Notes: generated by a model from the sequence alone, not told the origin. Shown: positions 1 to 8,994, counted from the stretch's first letter. The stretch is 64,000 nucleotides of DNA from Rhizobium aethiopicum (GCF_900094625.1 NZ_FMAJ01000003.1:248001-312000); one strand, 5' to 3'. Made by a program: numbers and translations.

Positions 1-1
1 C

Positions 2-628
2 GAAGCCTTCTACGGCAGGATCTCCCGGCTGACCGGAATTCCGCAGGATATTGTCGCCCGCAACCGCGGCTTCCTCGGCAATTCCTTCGTCAAGCATTCG
101 GATGCGGGAAGCAGCGAGGTGATGAGTTCATACGACGCTTCCTTCGCAGCGCCCGATCCCTATCCCGAATCCGATTACGACCGCGGCGACGATGCCATCC
201 TCGACGGATTCACCCGGGCCTATGGTGGCGCCTTCGCCGATTATGCTCGCAACGAGCTCGGCTTCAAAACCGAAATGACCTATTCGCTGCTTGACGGCGA
301 TATCAGCCGGCGCTGGGAATGGGGTGGAGGCCGCGGCGGCGGATCGCGCTTCCAGGCGAGCGCCACCGACGACGTCAGGCAGCTGCTCGCCTCGAACGCG
401 GCCTTCCATCTCCTGATCGCGCATGGCTACAGCGATCTGGTGACGCCTTACAGCGTGAGCCGCTATGTGGTCGACCACCTGCCGCCCTCGCTCGCAAGTG
501 GCCGCGTCGGGCTGAAGCTCTATCATGGCGGCCATATGTTCTATACCAAAGCCGATCAAAGAGCCGCCTTCACGGCGGATGCGAAGGCCTTCTATGCCGC
601 ACGCCCGGCCGCACAGCCGGCGGACTGA
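2..628 (+). CDS. S10 family serine carboxypeptidase-like protein, C-terminal part (5' end outside window)
   Basis: The frame is open from the first bases of the window and ends at a TGA at 626-628, so only the last 208 residues are visible. The end of the protein carries two blocks typical of the alpha/beta-hydrolase serine carboxypeptidases (MEROPS S10): AHGYSDLVTPY, which would supply the catalytic Asp, and LYHGGHMFY, which would supply the catalytic His. The nucleophile serine would lie upstream of the window. Bacterial members are usually exported and trim C-terminal residues from peptides; this role is inferred from the family. The stop is 10 bases before the next start, so the two genes may be co-transcribed. 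Confidence 0.8.
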   Translation, partial: EAFYGRISRLTGIPQDIVARNRGFLGNSFVKHSDAGSSEVMSSYDASFAAPDPYPESDYDRGDDAILDGFTRAYGGAFADYARNELGFKTEMTYSLLDGDISRRWEWGGGRGGGSRFQASATDDVRQLLASNAAFHLLIAHGYSDLVTPYSVSRYVVDHLPPSLASGRVGLKLYHGGHMFYTKADQRAAFTADAKAFYAARPAAQPAD

Positions 629-638
629 GGGAGCGCCG

Positions 639-1040
639 ATGCATATCACCGGAGGATGCCATTGCGGGGCGATCCGCTATCAGGCGGAGATCGATCCGGA
701 GCGCGTCTCGATCTGCCATTGCACCGATTGCCAGCGCTTGACGGGCTCGGCCTACCGCGTCACCGCGCCTGCGCGGTCGGAAAGTTTCATGCTTATTTCC
801 GGCGAACCGCGCAGTTATGCGAAGTATGGCGACAGCGGCGCCCTCAGCCGGCAATTCTTCTGCCCGAATTGCGGATCGCCGCTCTACCGCACGGATGGCG
901 AGGGCAGCGCGATCGGCATTCGTGTCGGCAGCATCGACCAGCGGCGGGCCCTGGCGCCGAAAAAACAGATATGGTGCCGGTCGGCTTTGCCCTGGGCGGA
1001 AAACATCGAGCCGCTGCCGCGGTTTGATGGCGAGGGTTAG
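639..1040 (+). CDS. GFA family (glutathione-dependent formaldehyde-activating-like) zinc protein
   Basis: This is a 133-residue protein. It has the zinc-binding cysteine pattern of the GFA/CENP-V fold: GGCHCGAIRY near residue 4, ICHCTDCQRLTGS near residue 28 and FCPNCGSPLY near residue 75. The family binds two zinc ions and is named after a Paracoccus protein that speeds S-hydroxymethylglutathione formation; for most small members the substrate is unknown. I chose the ATG at 639 because it opens directly into the conserved MHITGGCHCG start. A GGGAG (629-633) sits just upstream. The gene follows the peptidase gene by 10 bases. Confidence 0.85.
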   Translation: MHITGGCHCGAIRYQAEIDPERVSICHCTDCQRLTGSAYRVTAPARSESFMLISGEPRSYAKYGDSGALSRQFFCPNCGSPLYRTDGEGSAIGIRVGSIDQRRALAPKKQIWCRSALPWAENIEPLPRFDGEG

Positions 1041-1528
1041 CGGAGCCAAGACGCTAGGACCTGACTAAAGGAGGCGGTAGTCCGCATTCGGTCATCAGCC
1101 ACTTGGTCAGCACGAGTTGCGGACCACCATGGTGATGAGCCGCCTGTGGCGAGAGCGCAAGCCAACGACCACCCCTTCGAGCGCCATTTATGACTTCCAC
1201 TGGCATCCCAGAACTGAGCGCTAGAATTCCAGCGCCGCGCGAACACCCAAAAACAGAACCCGTCAATATTGCTCTAATTTTAGCTCGAACTGGCTAAGTG
1301 CATCTAAGCTCAATTTATAGTATATGGAAGATGAGGGGATAATCGTGCATACGGCGCGAACGGTTGCTGTAATACTCAGTGGATTTCTTCTGAATTTTAC
1401 ACCCTTGTATTGCATTTTTTTGGACGTAAGCTTCAGGAAAGCTATCATAGCAGCCTTAGATGCGGGCTTTAGTCGTAACGCGTATAGGGACTTTAGTCTT
1501 AATTCCCTCACCTGTGAATGAGCTAGTC

Positions 1529-1562
1529 CTCTCGATCGACGACAATCCCAGTCGATCGAGAG
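1529..1562 (+). promoter_or_regulatory. 12-bp perfect inverted repeat in the cargo gene leader
   Basis: CTCTCGATCGAC at 1529-1540 is matched by its exact reverse complement at 1551-1562, around a 10-base loop. No T-run follows, so it does not look like an intrinsic terminator. It lies about 95 bases upstream of the secretion cargo start. It could be an operator or a leader RNA hairpin. Confidence 0.6.
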
Positions 1563-1580
1563 CTCTAGATTCAATACGCA

Positions 1581-1630
1581 AGAGGGTGGGTCCGGGGATG
1601 CAGTTCGGCATCCGGGCTCTGTGACCCTCT
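1581..1630 (+). promoter_or_regulatory. Two-tier hairpin just upstream of the cargo start codon
   Basis: The outer arms are AGAGGGT at 1581-1587 and ACCCTCT at 1624-1630. The inner arms are GGATGC at 1596-1601 and GCATCC at 1608-1613. Folded as RNA this gives a long stem with an internal bulge that ends about 16 bases before the AGGGAGAAG ribosome binding site of the cargo gene. That position suits a translational or transcript-stability element. Confidence 0.5.
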
Positions 1631-1655
1631 GCGAGCTAGCCGAGGGAGAAGCTCC

Positions 1656-4600
1656 ATGGCACTCGATATCACAACTCAAGATCTCATCATCGACGAAACC
1701 GCCAATTTGCAGGACGACGACGTCAACCCGGCGATTGTGCCGCACAACAATGCGACGGTGCAATATCTGCTGGGTCTCGACGCTACCGGCGGGCTGACCT
1801 CGCCGGAGGTCGCTTACCAGAGCAATTTCGTCGTGGCCTCGGCGAGCGCCGGGGAAACCATCAGCGCGGTCGTTCTCACCCAGAACGCATCCGGCACCCC
1901 GTACTCCACCACGGTCGGCGTCAACAGCAACATTCGCACCGTCGATGGCAATTATGTCTGGCTGTTCCAGGATCCGAACCATGCAAACGTCGTGATCGGC
2001 GTCATCGGCACATCCGACCCGCTCATCGCGCCGGCCGCTGGCGGGCAGCTCGCGTTTTCACTGGCGCTGGTCGGCACCAGCGCCACCAATGCCGACCTCT
2101 ACACCGTTCAATACGTGCCATTGCTCCATCCCGATGCGACCACTGCCGACGACCGCATCGATCTGACCAACAAGGTTTTTGCCTCGGTCACGGCAACCTC
2201 GACAGTCAATTTCAGCCAGCTTGGCGACGCCCCGTCCGGACATAACAACTGGTATATTCTCGACGCCGACGCAGCCAGCCCCCAGAAGATCCTCGTCACC
2301 GCTCACGACAATGGCGCGCAGGCGGAGGTCAACGTCAGCACGCAGGGCCTCGGCGTCGCATCGCAAGATGTCCGCTTCGGCCGCGAGTTGCAGATCGACC
2401 TGATCACCGGCGGCACCCAGAGCGCGGGCAAGAATTTCACCAACACGCCAACCGCGCCCGACTACGGCTCTCACATCGAGAACGTCTCCACCGCCGGCTT
2501 CTCGGTCTCGCAATCGACGCCAACGAGCAGCGTCGCTGACATCGAGATCCACGCCTATAACAACAATGACAATGTGGAAGGCGCTTCCTTCCCCACCGAC
2601 GACAACGATGCCGAAATCAACATCACCGGAGTGACATTCGAGCTGAACGGCGACACAAAGACAGCCGCGGATCTCGGCATCACGGTCGATCTCAGCGGCG
2701 ACGGACTCATCCTTCGCAATGTCGGAGAGGGCGTCACGGTCGATTTCACGACCGCAGGCGGGGTTGGCGGAACATTCGACCGCTTCACCATCAAAAATAT
2801 CGATACCGAGAAAGACTTCTTCGACGTCAAGGAAGTGCATTTCGGCGGCGAGGTGAGCAACGCCTACAATGAAGAGGTCGGCTCCTTCATCAACTTTGAC
2901 GACGACGGACCGGCGATCACGGCAACCGGCAGCCCGTCGCAGCTGACGGTCGACGAGACCAACCTGTCGATCGACGCCAACGGCGACTTCTCAAGCTTCT
3001 TCACCGCGAATGCCGGGGCCGACGGCGACGACATCACATATGCTCTCGGCATTAACCAGGTCACCAATGTCAGCGGCCTCACCGACACTGCAACCGGCCA
3101 ATCCGTGCTGCTCTTCGTCGAAGGCGGCAATGTGGTCGGGCGAGCCGGAATTGGCGGGCCCGTTGTCTTCACCGTCAGCGTTAATGCTGCCGGCGTCGTC
3201 ACCCTCGACCAGGCACGGGCCGTTGTTCATACCGATGCCAGCAATCCGGATGACAGCACCACACTGGCCGCCGCCAACCTCGTCACCCTGACCGCCACCA
3301 TCACCGACGGCGACGGCGATCACGCCGCAGCCACCCACAATATCGGCCAGAACCTCAACTTCGAGGATGACGGACCGATAATCGGGATAAAAGGCGGCCC
3401 GCTTCCGCTGACGGTCGACGAGACCGACCTGACGACCGATGTCAGCGCCGTCGGGGCCGCCTTCGTCGCCTTCCCCGGGGCCGATGGTGTTGGCAACGGA
3501 ATCACCTATGCGCTCGGCATCAACCCGAACAACAATGTTAGCGGTCTTACCGATACGGAAACCGGCCAGTCCGTCCTGCTCTTCCTGGAAGGCGGCAGCG
3601 TGGTCGGCCGAGCCGGCGTCGGCGGGCCTGTCGTCTTCACCGTCAGCGTCAGCGCCGCCAACCTTCTCACCCTCGATCAGCAACGGGCAATCATCCACGC
3701 CGATGCCAGCAACCCGGACGACAGTCGGACCCTGGCGGGCGCCGACCTAGTCACCCTGACCGCAACAATCACCGATGGTGACGGCGATCAGGCAACCTCC
3801 ACCCGCAATATCGGCCACGACCTCTTCTTCAAGGATGACGGGCCGACGATCACCAAGCCGTTCGATGGGAACCCCGCAACCTTGGCTATCGAGCATGAAA
3901 CCCTGGCCAATGTGCTCAACGCATCGGCCAGCGGCAACTTCGGCTACAATATTGGCGCGGACATTCATCCGGCCGCCTTCTATGCCAGCGGCTCCGACTT
4001 CGTCGACCAGGATCTCGTGACGAACGGCGTCCAGATCGGGCTGACCGGCACGATCACCGGCGGCGGCGGCGGAAGCCTCCTCAGTTCGAATGTGACGCTC
4101 GCCTCGGAGAGCCTCACCTCCGCGACGTTCAACTTCACCTTCACCTACGACAAGGATCCGGCGGCCGGCGAGCAGGCGGGCACGGCGGGCGGCACGCTCG
4201 TCTTCGACAAGGTCCTCGACAGCTATACCATCCAACTGACGGACCCGCTCGAAGGCTTCAGCTTCGACGTGCTGCACACCAGCGAGCTGTTGTCCAAGGA
4301 GCCGACGGGCAACACCGGCCACCCGCCGATTGTGTTGTCACGGCTGCAGGCGGATGATGCGAACACACCTGCTGACGAAGACTTCTACGTGCAGTTCACC
4401 GGCAACCTGATCAACAGAGCCAACCCGTTCAGCCTGACGAATGATGGCCAGGGGTCGTCCGGCGATTCCACCTTCACCCTCGGCGGTCACGAGATGGTCA
4501 GCAACAACAATCCAACCTGGGTGTCTGCGACGCAGAGCACCAATGGTGTTGCCGGCGACACGATCCAGAAAGACGAACTGCTGACCTTGCGGTTCTTCAA

Positions 4601-5198
4601 CAGCAATGTCGGCATCACCAACGAGGTCACGAGCCCCACGGCGACCGCCGGCTCGATGGCCATCAAGTTCGACGGCATCGGCAACAGCGAGGATCTGATG
4701 GTAATCCTCGACCTGATCGATAAGGACGGCGCAGACAACATCGCCGGCAACGGGGACGACAACGCGACGATCACCCGTGCCGTGTATGTGTCGAACGCCG
4801 ACATCTTCAAGGCGGGTCAGGTCCCGGCCCCTTACAGCAGCGAGTTCACGCTCGACAATAACGACGGCCTCGTGATCATCGAGCAGAACGATTACAACGC
4901 GGCCGGCGAAGACTATGTGCTGCAGGGCGCCCAGATCATGCAGTCGGGCAACGGGATCACCGGCAACAACACCGCCATCGATCTGATCAGGGCGACCGGC
5001 ACCAATGGCGGCAGCAATGCGACCGGCAATCTGGTGAACTTCGACGCCACCGATAACGACGTGCTGAAGATCACCGATATCGGCTTCACCTCGACCGTGA
5101 CCGAGACGCCGAACGCCAATCTCGACTTCGCCTTCAAGGTGGCGGACGCCGATGGCGATGAAACAGCGATGCAGCACATCCTTGTCGACGTCGCCTGA
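1656..5198 (+). CDS. Large type I secreted protein with DUF5801-like repeats
   Basis: This 1180-residue protein begins with an ATG after a good GGGAGAAG site. It has no N-terminal signal peptide. It is acidic, rich in D, N, T and G, and contains no cysteine, as is usual for type I secretion substrates. Two tandem repeats of about 155 residues start at residue 415 (2898) and residue 570 (3363). Each opens with DDGP and carries ITYALGIN, NVSGLTD, GQSVLLF, GGPVVFTVSV and LVTLTATITDGDGD, which I read as DUF5801-type repeats. A third DDGP at residue 727 opens a long C-terminal region. Classic GGxGxDxU calcium nonapeptide arrays are absent. The C-terminal stretch with KVADADGDE would be the uncleaved export signal. 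The exporter genes follow directly. A role in adhesion or biofilm formation is inference. Confidence 0.85.
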   Translation: MALDITTQDLIIDETANLQDDDVNPAIVPHNNATVQYLLGLDATGGLTSPEVAYQSNFVVASASAGETISAVVLTQNASGTPYSTTVGVNSNIRTVDGNYVWLFQDPNHANVVIGVIGTSDPLIAPAAGGQLAFSLALVGTSATNADLYTVQYVPLLHPDATTADDRIDLTNKVFASVTATSTVNFSQLGDAPSGHNNWYILDADAASPQKILVTAHDNGAQAEVNVSTQGLGVASQDVRFGRELQIDLITGGTQSAGKNFTNTPTAPDYGSHIENVSTAGFSVSQSTPTSSVADIEIHAYNNNDNVEGASFPTDDNDAEINITGVTFELNGDTKTAADLGITVDLSGDGLILRNVGEGVTVDFTTAGGVGGTFDRFTIKNIDTEKDFFDVKEVHFGGEVSNAYNEEVGSFINFDDDGPAITATGSPSQLTVDETNLSIDANGDFSSFFTANAGADGDDITYALGINQVTNVSGLTDTATGQSVLLFVEGGNVVGRAGIGGPVVFTVSVNAAGVVTLDQARAVVHTDASNPDDSTTLAAANLVTLTATITDGDGDHAAATHNIGQNLNFEDDGPIIGIKGGPLPLTVDETDLTTDVSAVGAAFVAFPGADGVGNGITYALGINPNNNVSGLTDTETGQSVLLFLEGGSVVGRAGVGGPVVFTVSVSAANLLTLDQQRAIIHADASNPDDSRTLAGADLVTLTATITDGDGDQATSTRNIGHDLFFKDDGPTITKPFDGNPATLAIEHETLANVLNASASGNFGYNIGADIHPAAFYASGSDFVDQDLVTNGVQIGLTGTITGGGGGSLLSSNVTLASESLTSATFNFTFTYDKDPAAGEQAGTAGGTLVFDKVLDSYTIQLTDPLEGFSFDVLHTSELLSKEPTGNTGHPPIVLSRLQADDANTPADEDFYVQFTGNLINRANPFSLTNDGQGSSGDSTFTLGGHEMVSNNNPTWVSATQSTNGVAGDTIQKDELLTLRFFNSNVGITNEVTSPTATAGSMAIKFDGIGNSEDLMVILDLIDKDGADNIAGNGDDNATITRAVYVSNADIFKAGQVPAPYSSEFTLDNNDGLVIIEQNDYNAAGEDYVLQGAQIMQSGNGITGNNTAIDLIRATGTNGGSNATGNLVNFDATDNDVLKITDIGFTSTVTETPNANLDFAFKVADADGDETAMQHILVDVA
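2898..3830 (+). repeat. Two tandem ~465-bp coding repeats in the cargo gene
   Basis: Unit 1 runs from 2898 to 3362 and unit 2 from 3363 to 3830. They encode similar 155- and 156-residue modules with the shared blocks LTVDET, ITYALGIN, NVSGLTD, GQSVLLF, VVGRAG, GGPVVFTVSV, DASNPDDS and LVTLTATITDGDGD. The units differ at many synonymous and some replacement sites, so the duplication is not very recent. Confidence 0.85.
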
Positions 5199-5210
5199 CA
5201 ATCGACCAAA

Positions 5211-5232
5211 GGGGGCAGCTAAAGCTGCCCCC
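5211..5232 (+). terminator. Strong hairpin between cargo and exporter genes
   Basis: GGGGGCAGCT at 5211-5220 is followed by AA and the exact complement AGCTGCCCCC at 5223-5232. The stem ends 13 bases after the cargo stop. A T-run is lacking, so it may act as a partial terminator or an RNA 3'-end stabiliser. Either would let the cargo be made in excess over its exporter. Confidence 0.65.
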
Positions 5233-5272
5233 TCACTGTCTTGCATGCTCATGTAATCTCGTCCCCAGAGTC

Positions 5273-7003
5273 ATGATAATGAAGACGAACCAACAGCCCC
5301 CTGCTCTCCAGGTGGTCATCAAAGAAGCCCGACGCGCCGTTCGGCCGCTTATCTGGTTCAGCGGCGGCATCAATATGCTGATGCTGACCGGGGCGCTTTA
5401 CATGCTCCAGGTCTACCAGCGCGTATTGTCGAGCCACAGCCTGGAGACATTGGTCATGCTCTCGCTGATGGCGGCCGGCGCGCTAGCGGCAATGGCGGGG
5501 CTGGAAGTGGTGCGCGGGCGTCTTCTGGCAATCGTCGGATCATGGATGAACGCCCGCTTGGCGCCTGTTCTGCTGACCGCATCGGTGGAATATGCCGCCT
5601 CAGCGCCCGGCCAGGTCAATGCCCGTCCGCTGCGCGACCTCGATCAGGTGCGGAATTTCTTCACCAGCCCAAGCATCTTCCCGATCCTCGACGCGCCTTG
5701 GGCGCCGCTGTTTTTCGCCGCCATATTCTTCATGCATCCCTGGCTCGGTTGGTTGGCGCTGGGGGGCGGAGCAGTACTTTTCGCCTTGGCCTTGCTCAAC
5801 GAATGGCTCACACGCAAGCCGCTGACCGAGGCCGCGAGCGCGCAGTCGCAGGCCTATGTCCAGGCGGAAGCCGCGATCCGCAACGCCGAGGTCGTACAGG
5901 CAATGGGCATGCTGAAGCCCTTGCTGGAGAGCTGGAAGAGCCAGCAGGACGAGGCGAACAAGGGACAGGTTGTGGCCGCCAACCGCGGCGGAATCATTTC
6001 GGCCATCGCACGTTGTCATCGGCTGGCCCTGCAAATGGGCATATTGGGGCTTGGGGCCTATCTCGTCCTACGAAATGAAGCTTCTCCGGGGATCATGGTT
6101 TCCGCCTCGATCCTGATGGGGCGCGCCTTGTCGCCGGTCGAACAGGCGATCGGCACATGGAAAGCGACGGTCGGGGCGCGGGCCGCCTATCGGCGTCTTG
6201 CGGCCGTCGCCGGCCAGCACCCCGAGGCCACGCCGGTACTGGCGCTGCCACGACCGTCAGGCAGGTTCGAGGCCGACAATATCGTGCTTGCCCGACAGAG
6301 CGGCGAACCTATCCTGAAGGGGATCAGCTTTCATCTCGAGCCGGGTGAAGCAATGGCTTTGATCGGCCAGAGCGCGGCCGGCAAGACCAGCCTGGCGCGA
6401 ATATTGGCCGGCGCCTGGCGTCCCTCCGGCGGTCGAGCGCTGCTTGACGGCATGGATGTCGCTCAGTGGGCGGCAGAAGACCGTGGCCAGCATGTCGGTT
6501 ACCTGCCGCAGGACATCGAGCTCTTCGCGGGGACCGTCTGCGAAAATATCTGCCGTTTCGCCAAGCTCAGCCCGGTGGTCTTCGACAAGGCCGTCAAGGC
6601 CGCGCGGCTGGCGGGCGTTCACGAGCTGATCAAGGGGCTGCCTAAGGGTTACCTTACCGAGATCGGCGAATCCGGCGCGGTCCTGTCAGGCGGTCAACGC
6701 CAACGCATCGGATTGGCGCGGGCGCTCTACGGCGATCCGGCACTCGTCATCCTGGACGAGCCCAATTCCAATCTCGACCGCGAGGGTGAGGAAGCCTTGA
6801 TCGCAGCCCTCGGCACGGTCAAGGCGGCAGGCACAACCATTATCCTGATCGCCCATCGGCCTAATATCATGGAGAAGGTCGACAAAATACTGGTCCTCAA
6901 TCGCGGTCAGCAGGACCTCTTCGGCCCACGTGACTATGTCTTCAATGAGCTCGCCGCGCGCCTGCGCAAGGTCGCTCAAATGCCGACGATCGTCGCGAAG
7001 TAG
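5273..7003 (+). CDS. Type I secretion ABC permease/ATPase (PrtD/PrsD-like)
   Basis: This 576-residue protein is the inner-membrane energy unit of a type I secretion system. The N-terminal half is hydrophobic with several membrane segments (the first around residues 23-45). The ATPase half has a Walker A GQSAAGKTS at 366-373, the ABC signature LSGGQ at 471-475, and a Walker B ending in ILDEP with D495 and E496. Its length fits the PrtD branch, which lacks the N-terminal C39-like domain. The start could be ATG 5273 or ATG 5279; neither has a strong ribosome binding site. It follows the cargo gene by 74 bases and precedes the adaptor gene by 17 bases. No TolC-type outer-membrane gene is nearby, so that part must be encoded elsewhere. 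Confidence 0.9.
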   Translation: MIMKTNQQPPALQVVIKEARRAVRPLIWFSGGINMLMLTGALYMLQVYQRVLSSHSLETLVMLSLMAAGALAAMAGLEVVRGRLLAIVGSWMNARLAPVLLTASVEYAASAPGQVNARPLRDLDQVRNFFTSPSIFPILDAPWAPLFFAAIFFMHPWLGWLALGGGAVLFALALLNEWLTRKPLTEAASAQSQAYVQAEAAIRNAEVVQAMGMLKPLLESWKSQQDEANKGQVVAANRGGIISAIARCHRLALQMGILGLGAYLVLRNEASPGIMVSASILMGRALSPVEQAIGTWKATVGARAAYRRLAAVAGQHPEATPVLALPRPSGRFEADNIVLARQSGEPILKGISFHLEPGEAMALIGQSAAGKTSLARILAGAWRPSGGRALLDGMDVAQWAAEDRGQHVGYLPQDIELFAGTVCENICRFAKLSPVVFDKAVKAARLAGVHELIKGLPKGYLTEIGESGAVLSGGQRQRIGLARALYGDPALVILDEPNSNLDREGEEALIAALGTVKAAGTTIILIAHRPNIMEKVDKILVLNRGQQDLFGPRDYVFNELAARLRKVAQMPTIVAK

Positions 7004-7020
7004 CGAGGAAACGAACAGCC

Positions 7021-8355
7021 ATGAAGGAGATGAAGGTCGTTCCGTTACCCGTTTCACCGCCGCCGGCAGCTGTTCCCCTGCGTCTCGCAGGCGTGACTTT
7101 CACAGGGTTCGCGATCATGTTCCTGTTCTTCGGCATGGCCGGGGGCTGGGCGACGCTAGCACCGTTGGAGAGCGCCGCAGTGGCACCGGGTGTCATCAAG
7201 GTGGCCGGCGATCGCAAACTCATCCAGCACCTGGAGGGCGGCATCATCGCAGGGTTGAACGCCGCCAATGGAGATATCGTCAGAGCCGGCAAGATCCTCG
7301 TCCAACTCGACAGCACACAGGCGAGGACGAAGCTTGATTTGATCCAGAACCGGATCGCAACGCGCGAGGCGCTGGCCGCCCGGCTGAGGGCCGAGCGTGA
7401 CGGCAAAACCGAGATCGAGTTCGATCCAGCACTGCTCGCGAACCCCGCCAAGTCAGCGAAGGACGCCGTGGCCGCACAACGTGACGTGTTTTCGGCGAAG
7501 CACAACAATTTGAAGGACGAGCGAGAAATCCTCAGCCAGCGCCGTCGACAGACCGCAGAAGAGATAACGGGACTGAAGGAGCTCATCATCACCGAAGACA
7601 AGCAGATCGAGGTGTTCGAGGGTGAAACAAAAGATCTTGAAAGTCTCCTCAGGCGTGGGCTCGTCACCCGCGAGCGGGGCCTGCTGCTCAGACGGCAGCA
7701 GCGCGAAGTCGAAGGTGAGCGCGCGACCAATGTCGCGGCAATCGCCCGCGCCAGGAGCGCCATGGCTGAGATCGACATGCAAATCCTCAACCTCACCACC
7801 TTGCGGCTGAACGAGGCCGTCGAGGAGTTGAGCAAGGTCGAGGCGGAACTGTTCGACCTCAGGCAGGAGGAACGTTCCGCCAAGGATGTGCTTGCCCGCA
7901 CCAATGTCGCCGCCCCCGTCGACGGCATCATCATGGAGTTGAAGGTCCACACCACCGGCGGAGTCGTCAAACCCGGCGAAACCCTGATGACCATCGTGCC
8001 GATGGGACAGCAGCTTGTTGTCGAGGCTATGGTCAGACCGGAGGACGTCGAGACGATTGCGCCGGGACAGCTGGCGCGCGTCAGTTTCCCGGCCTTCGCC
8101 CGCTACAACCTGCCGCCGCTCGACGGGGTCGTGGAGATCGTATCGGCTGACAGGATGGTGGAGGAACGCAGCGGCGCGCCCTATTTCGCCGCGACCGTTT
8201 TGATCGACAAGAGCGAGCTTGCCAAGCTGGAGGGCCGCAAGCTCCTGCCCGGCATGTCGAGCGAGGCGATGATCCGGACGGGTGCCCGCAGTGTGCTTGC
8301 CTATCTGGCCGAGCCGATCACCCAGAACTTCCGCCGCGCGCTGCGGGAAAAATAG
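7021..8355 (+). CDS. HlyD/PrsE-like periplasmic adaptor of type I secretion
   Basis: This 444-residue membrane fusion protein would join the ABC exporter to an outer-membrane TolC channel. A short cytoplasmic N-terminus is followed by one membrane segment around residues 25-47. The lipoyl-like half with KLIQHLEGGII comes next, then a long helical coiled-coil region from about residue 100 to 290, then the second lipoyl half with NVAAPVDGIIMELKVHT and the beta-barrel domain with PGMSSEAMIRTG near the C-terminus. The ATG at 7021 has GAGGAAA 11 bases upstream. With the cargo and ABC genes it makes a cargo-linked type I secretion locus. Confidence 0.9.
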   Translation: MKEMKVVPLPVSPPPAAVPLRLAGVTFTGFAIMFLFFGMAGGWATLAPLESAAVAPGVIKVAGDRKLIQHLEGGIIAGLNAANGDIVRAGKILVQLDSTQARTKLDLIQNRIATREALAARLRAERDGKTEIEFDPALLANPAKSAKDAVAAQRDVFSAKHNNLKDEREILSQRRRQTAEEITGLKELIITEDKQIEVFEGETKDLESLLRRGLVTRERGLLLRRQQREVEGERATNVAAIARARSAMAEIDMQILNLTTLRLNEAVEELSKVEAELFDLRQEERSAKDVLARTNVAAPVDGIIMELKVHTTGGVVKPGETLMTIVPMGQQLVVEAMVRPEDVETIAPGQLARVSFPAFARYNLPPLDGVVEIVSADRMVEERSGAPYFAATVLIDKSELAKLEGRKLLPGMSSEAMIRTGARSVLAYLAEPITQNFRRALREK

Positions 8356-8398
8356 GTTTAGAGCAGGTTGAGAAAGATCGGAGCGGAAAGGCCAGGAG

Positions 8399-8926
8399 CT
8401 ACGCCTGCGGCGGCGTATCCGGCCAGGTCTCCGTGACGCCAGCCTGCACCGGACGCTCCAGATAGGTGGAAAGGGCGATATAGCTGCGGGTGCCGGTGAC
8501 GCCCGGCACGGCATGGATCTGCGCCAGAAAGGCTTCCAACGCCTGCGGGCTTTCGGTGCGAACCTTGAAGAGAACGCTGGCATCGCCCGCCACTGAATGC
8601 ATTTCCTCTACCTCGGGGAAACGCAGGACCTGCATCAGCCGCTCGCTCTTGCCCCAACCGGCTGCTTCCACATGCACGAAGGCAAGCAACGGCTTACCCA
8701 AAGCCGCGCCGTCCAGCGCGGCATGCACGCCCTTGATGGCGCCGGATTGTCTCAGGCGGCGCACGCGCTCATGCACGGCCGGCGCCGACAGGCCGACTGC
8801 TTCACCAAGTCTGGCATAGCTCTTGCTACTGTCGGTGGCGAGCGCGGCTAATATTCTTCGGTCGAATGCATCGATGACCGGCCGCTTAATGCGTCCCCGC
8901 CGAAGATCGTCTGTATTTTCTTCCAT
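8399..8926 (-). CDS. Lrp/AsnC family transcriptional regulator
   Basis: This 175-residue regulator has the usual Lrp layout. A winged helix-turn-helix comes first, with FDRRILAALATDSSKSYARL and VGLSAPAVHERVRRLRQSG. A RAM/AsnC ligand domain follows, with the VEEMHSVAGDASVLFKV block. I chose the ATG at 8926 because GAGGAG lies upstream and an N-terminal extension beyond it looks non-coding. It is transcribed away from a RidA-family gene across 82 bases holding an inverted repeat, so it probably controls that gene, itself, or both. An amino acid is the likely effector. Confidence 0.9.
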   Translation of the reverse strand: MEENTDDLRRGRIKRPVIDAFDRRILAALATDSSKSYARLGEAVGLSAPAVHERVRRLRQSGAIKGVHAALDGAALGKPLLAFVHVEAAGWGKSERLMQVLRFPEVEEMHSVAGDASVLFKVRTESPQALEAFLAQIHAVPGVTGTRSYIALSTYLERPVQAGVTETWPDTPPQA

Positions 8927-8944
8927 TCGGCAAACTCCTCTTTT

Positions 8945-8994
8945 TGCCGAAAAATAATCACCGATACTGGGCCTATTCAACAGAATATTCGGCA
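8945..8994. promoter_or_regulatory. Inverted half-sites between the lrp-type gene and ridA-type gene
   Basis: TGCCGAA at 8945-8951 and its reverse complement TTCGGCA at 8988-8994 flank the centre of the intergenic region, with centres 43 bases apart, close to four helical turns. The right arm directly precedes the RidA ribosome binding site. This fits binding by a multimeric Lrp-type regulator. Confidence 0.55.

Larger units (their letters stand above)
1041..1655. other. Long non-coding stretch upstream of the type I secretion cargo gene
   Basis: I see no convincing gene in these 615 bases. A possible 65-residue frame at 1324-1521 has no recognisable domain and no good ribosome binding site. 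The first part is GC-rich. From about 1260 to 1520 it becomes clearly AT-richer than its neighbours. The last 130 bases contain two strong hairpins (listed separately) just before the cargo gene, so this is probably the promoter and 5' leader of that gene. Confidence 0.5.

Noticed and set aside
1324-1521. A 65-residue plus-strand frame upstream of the cargo gene
   Set aside because: No ribosome binding site, no domain, and its hydrophobic stretch reflects AT-rich sequence; kept only as a remark.
2058-2840. Minus-strand frames inside the secretion cargo gene
   Set aside because: They mirror the Asp/Gly/Val-rich cargo code and show no domain.
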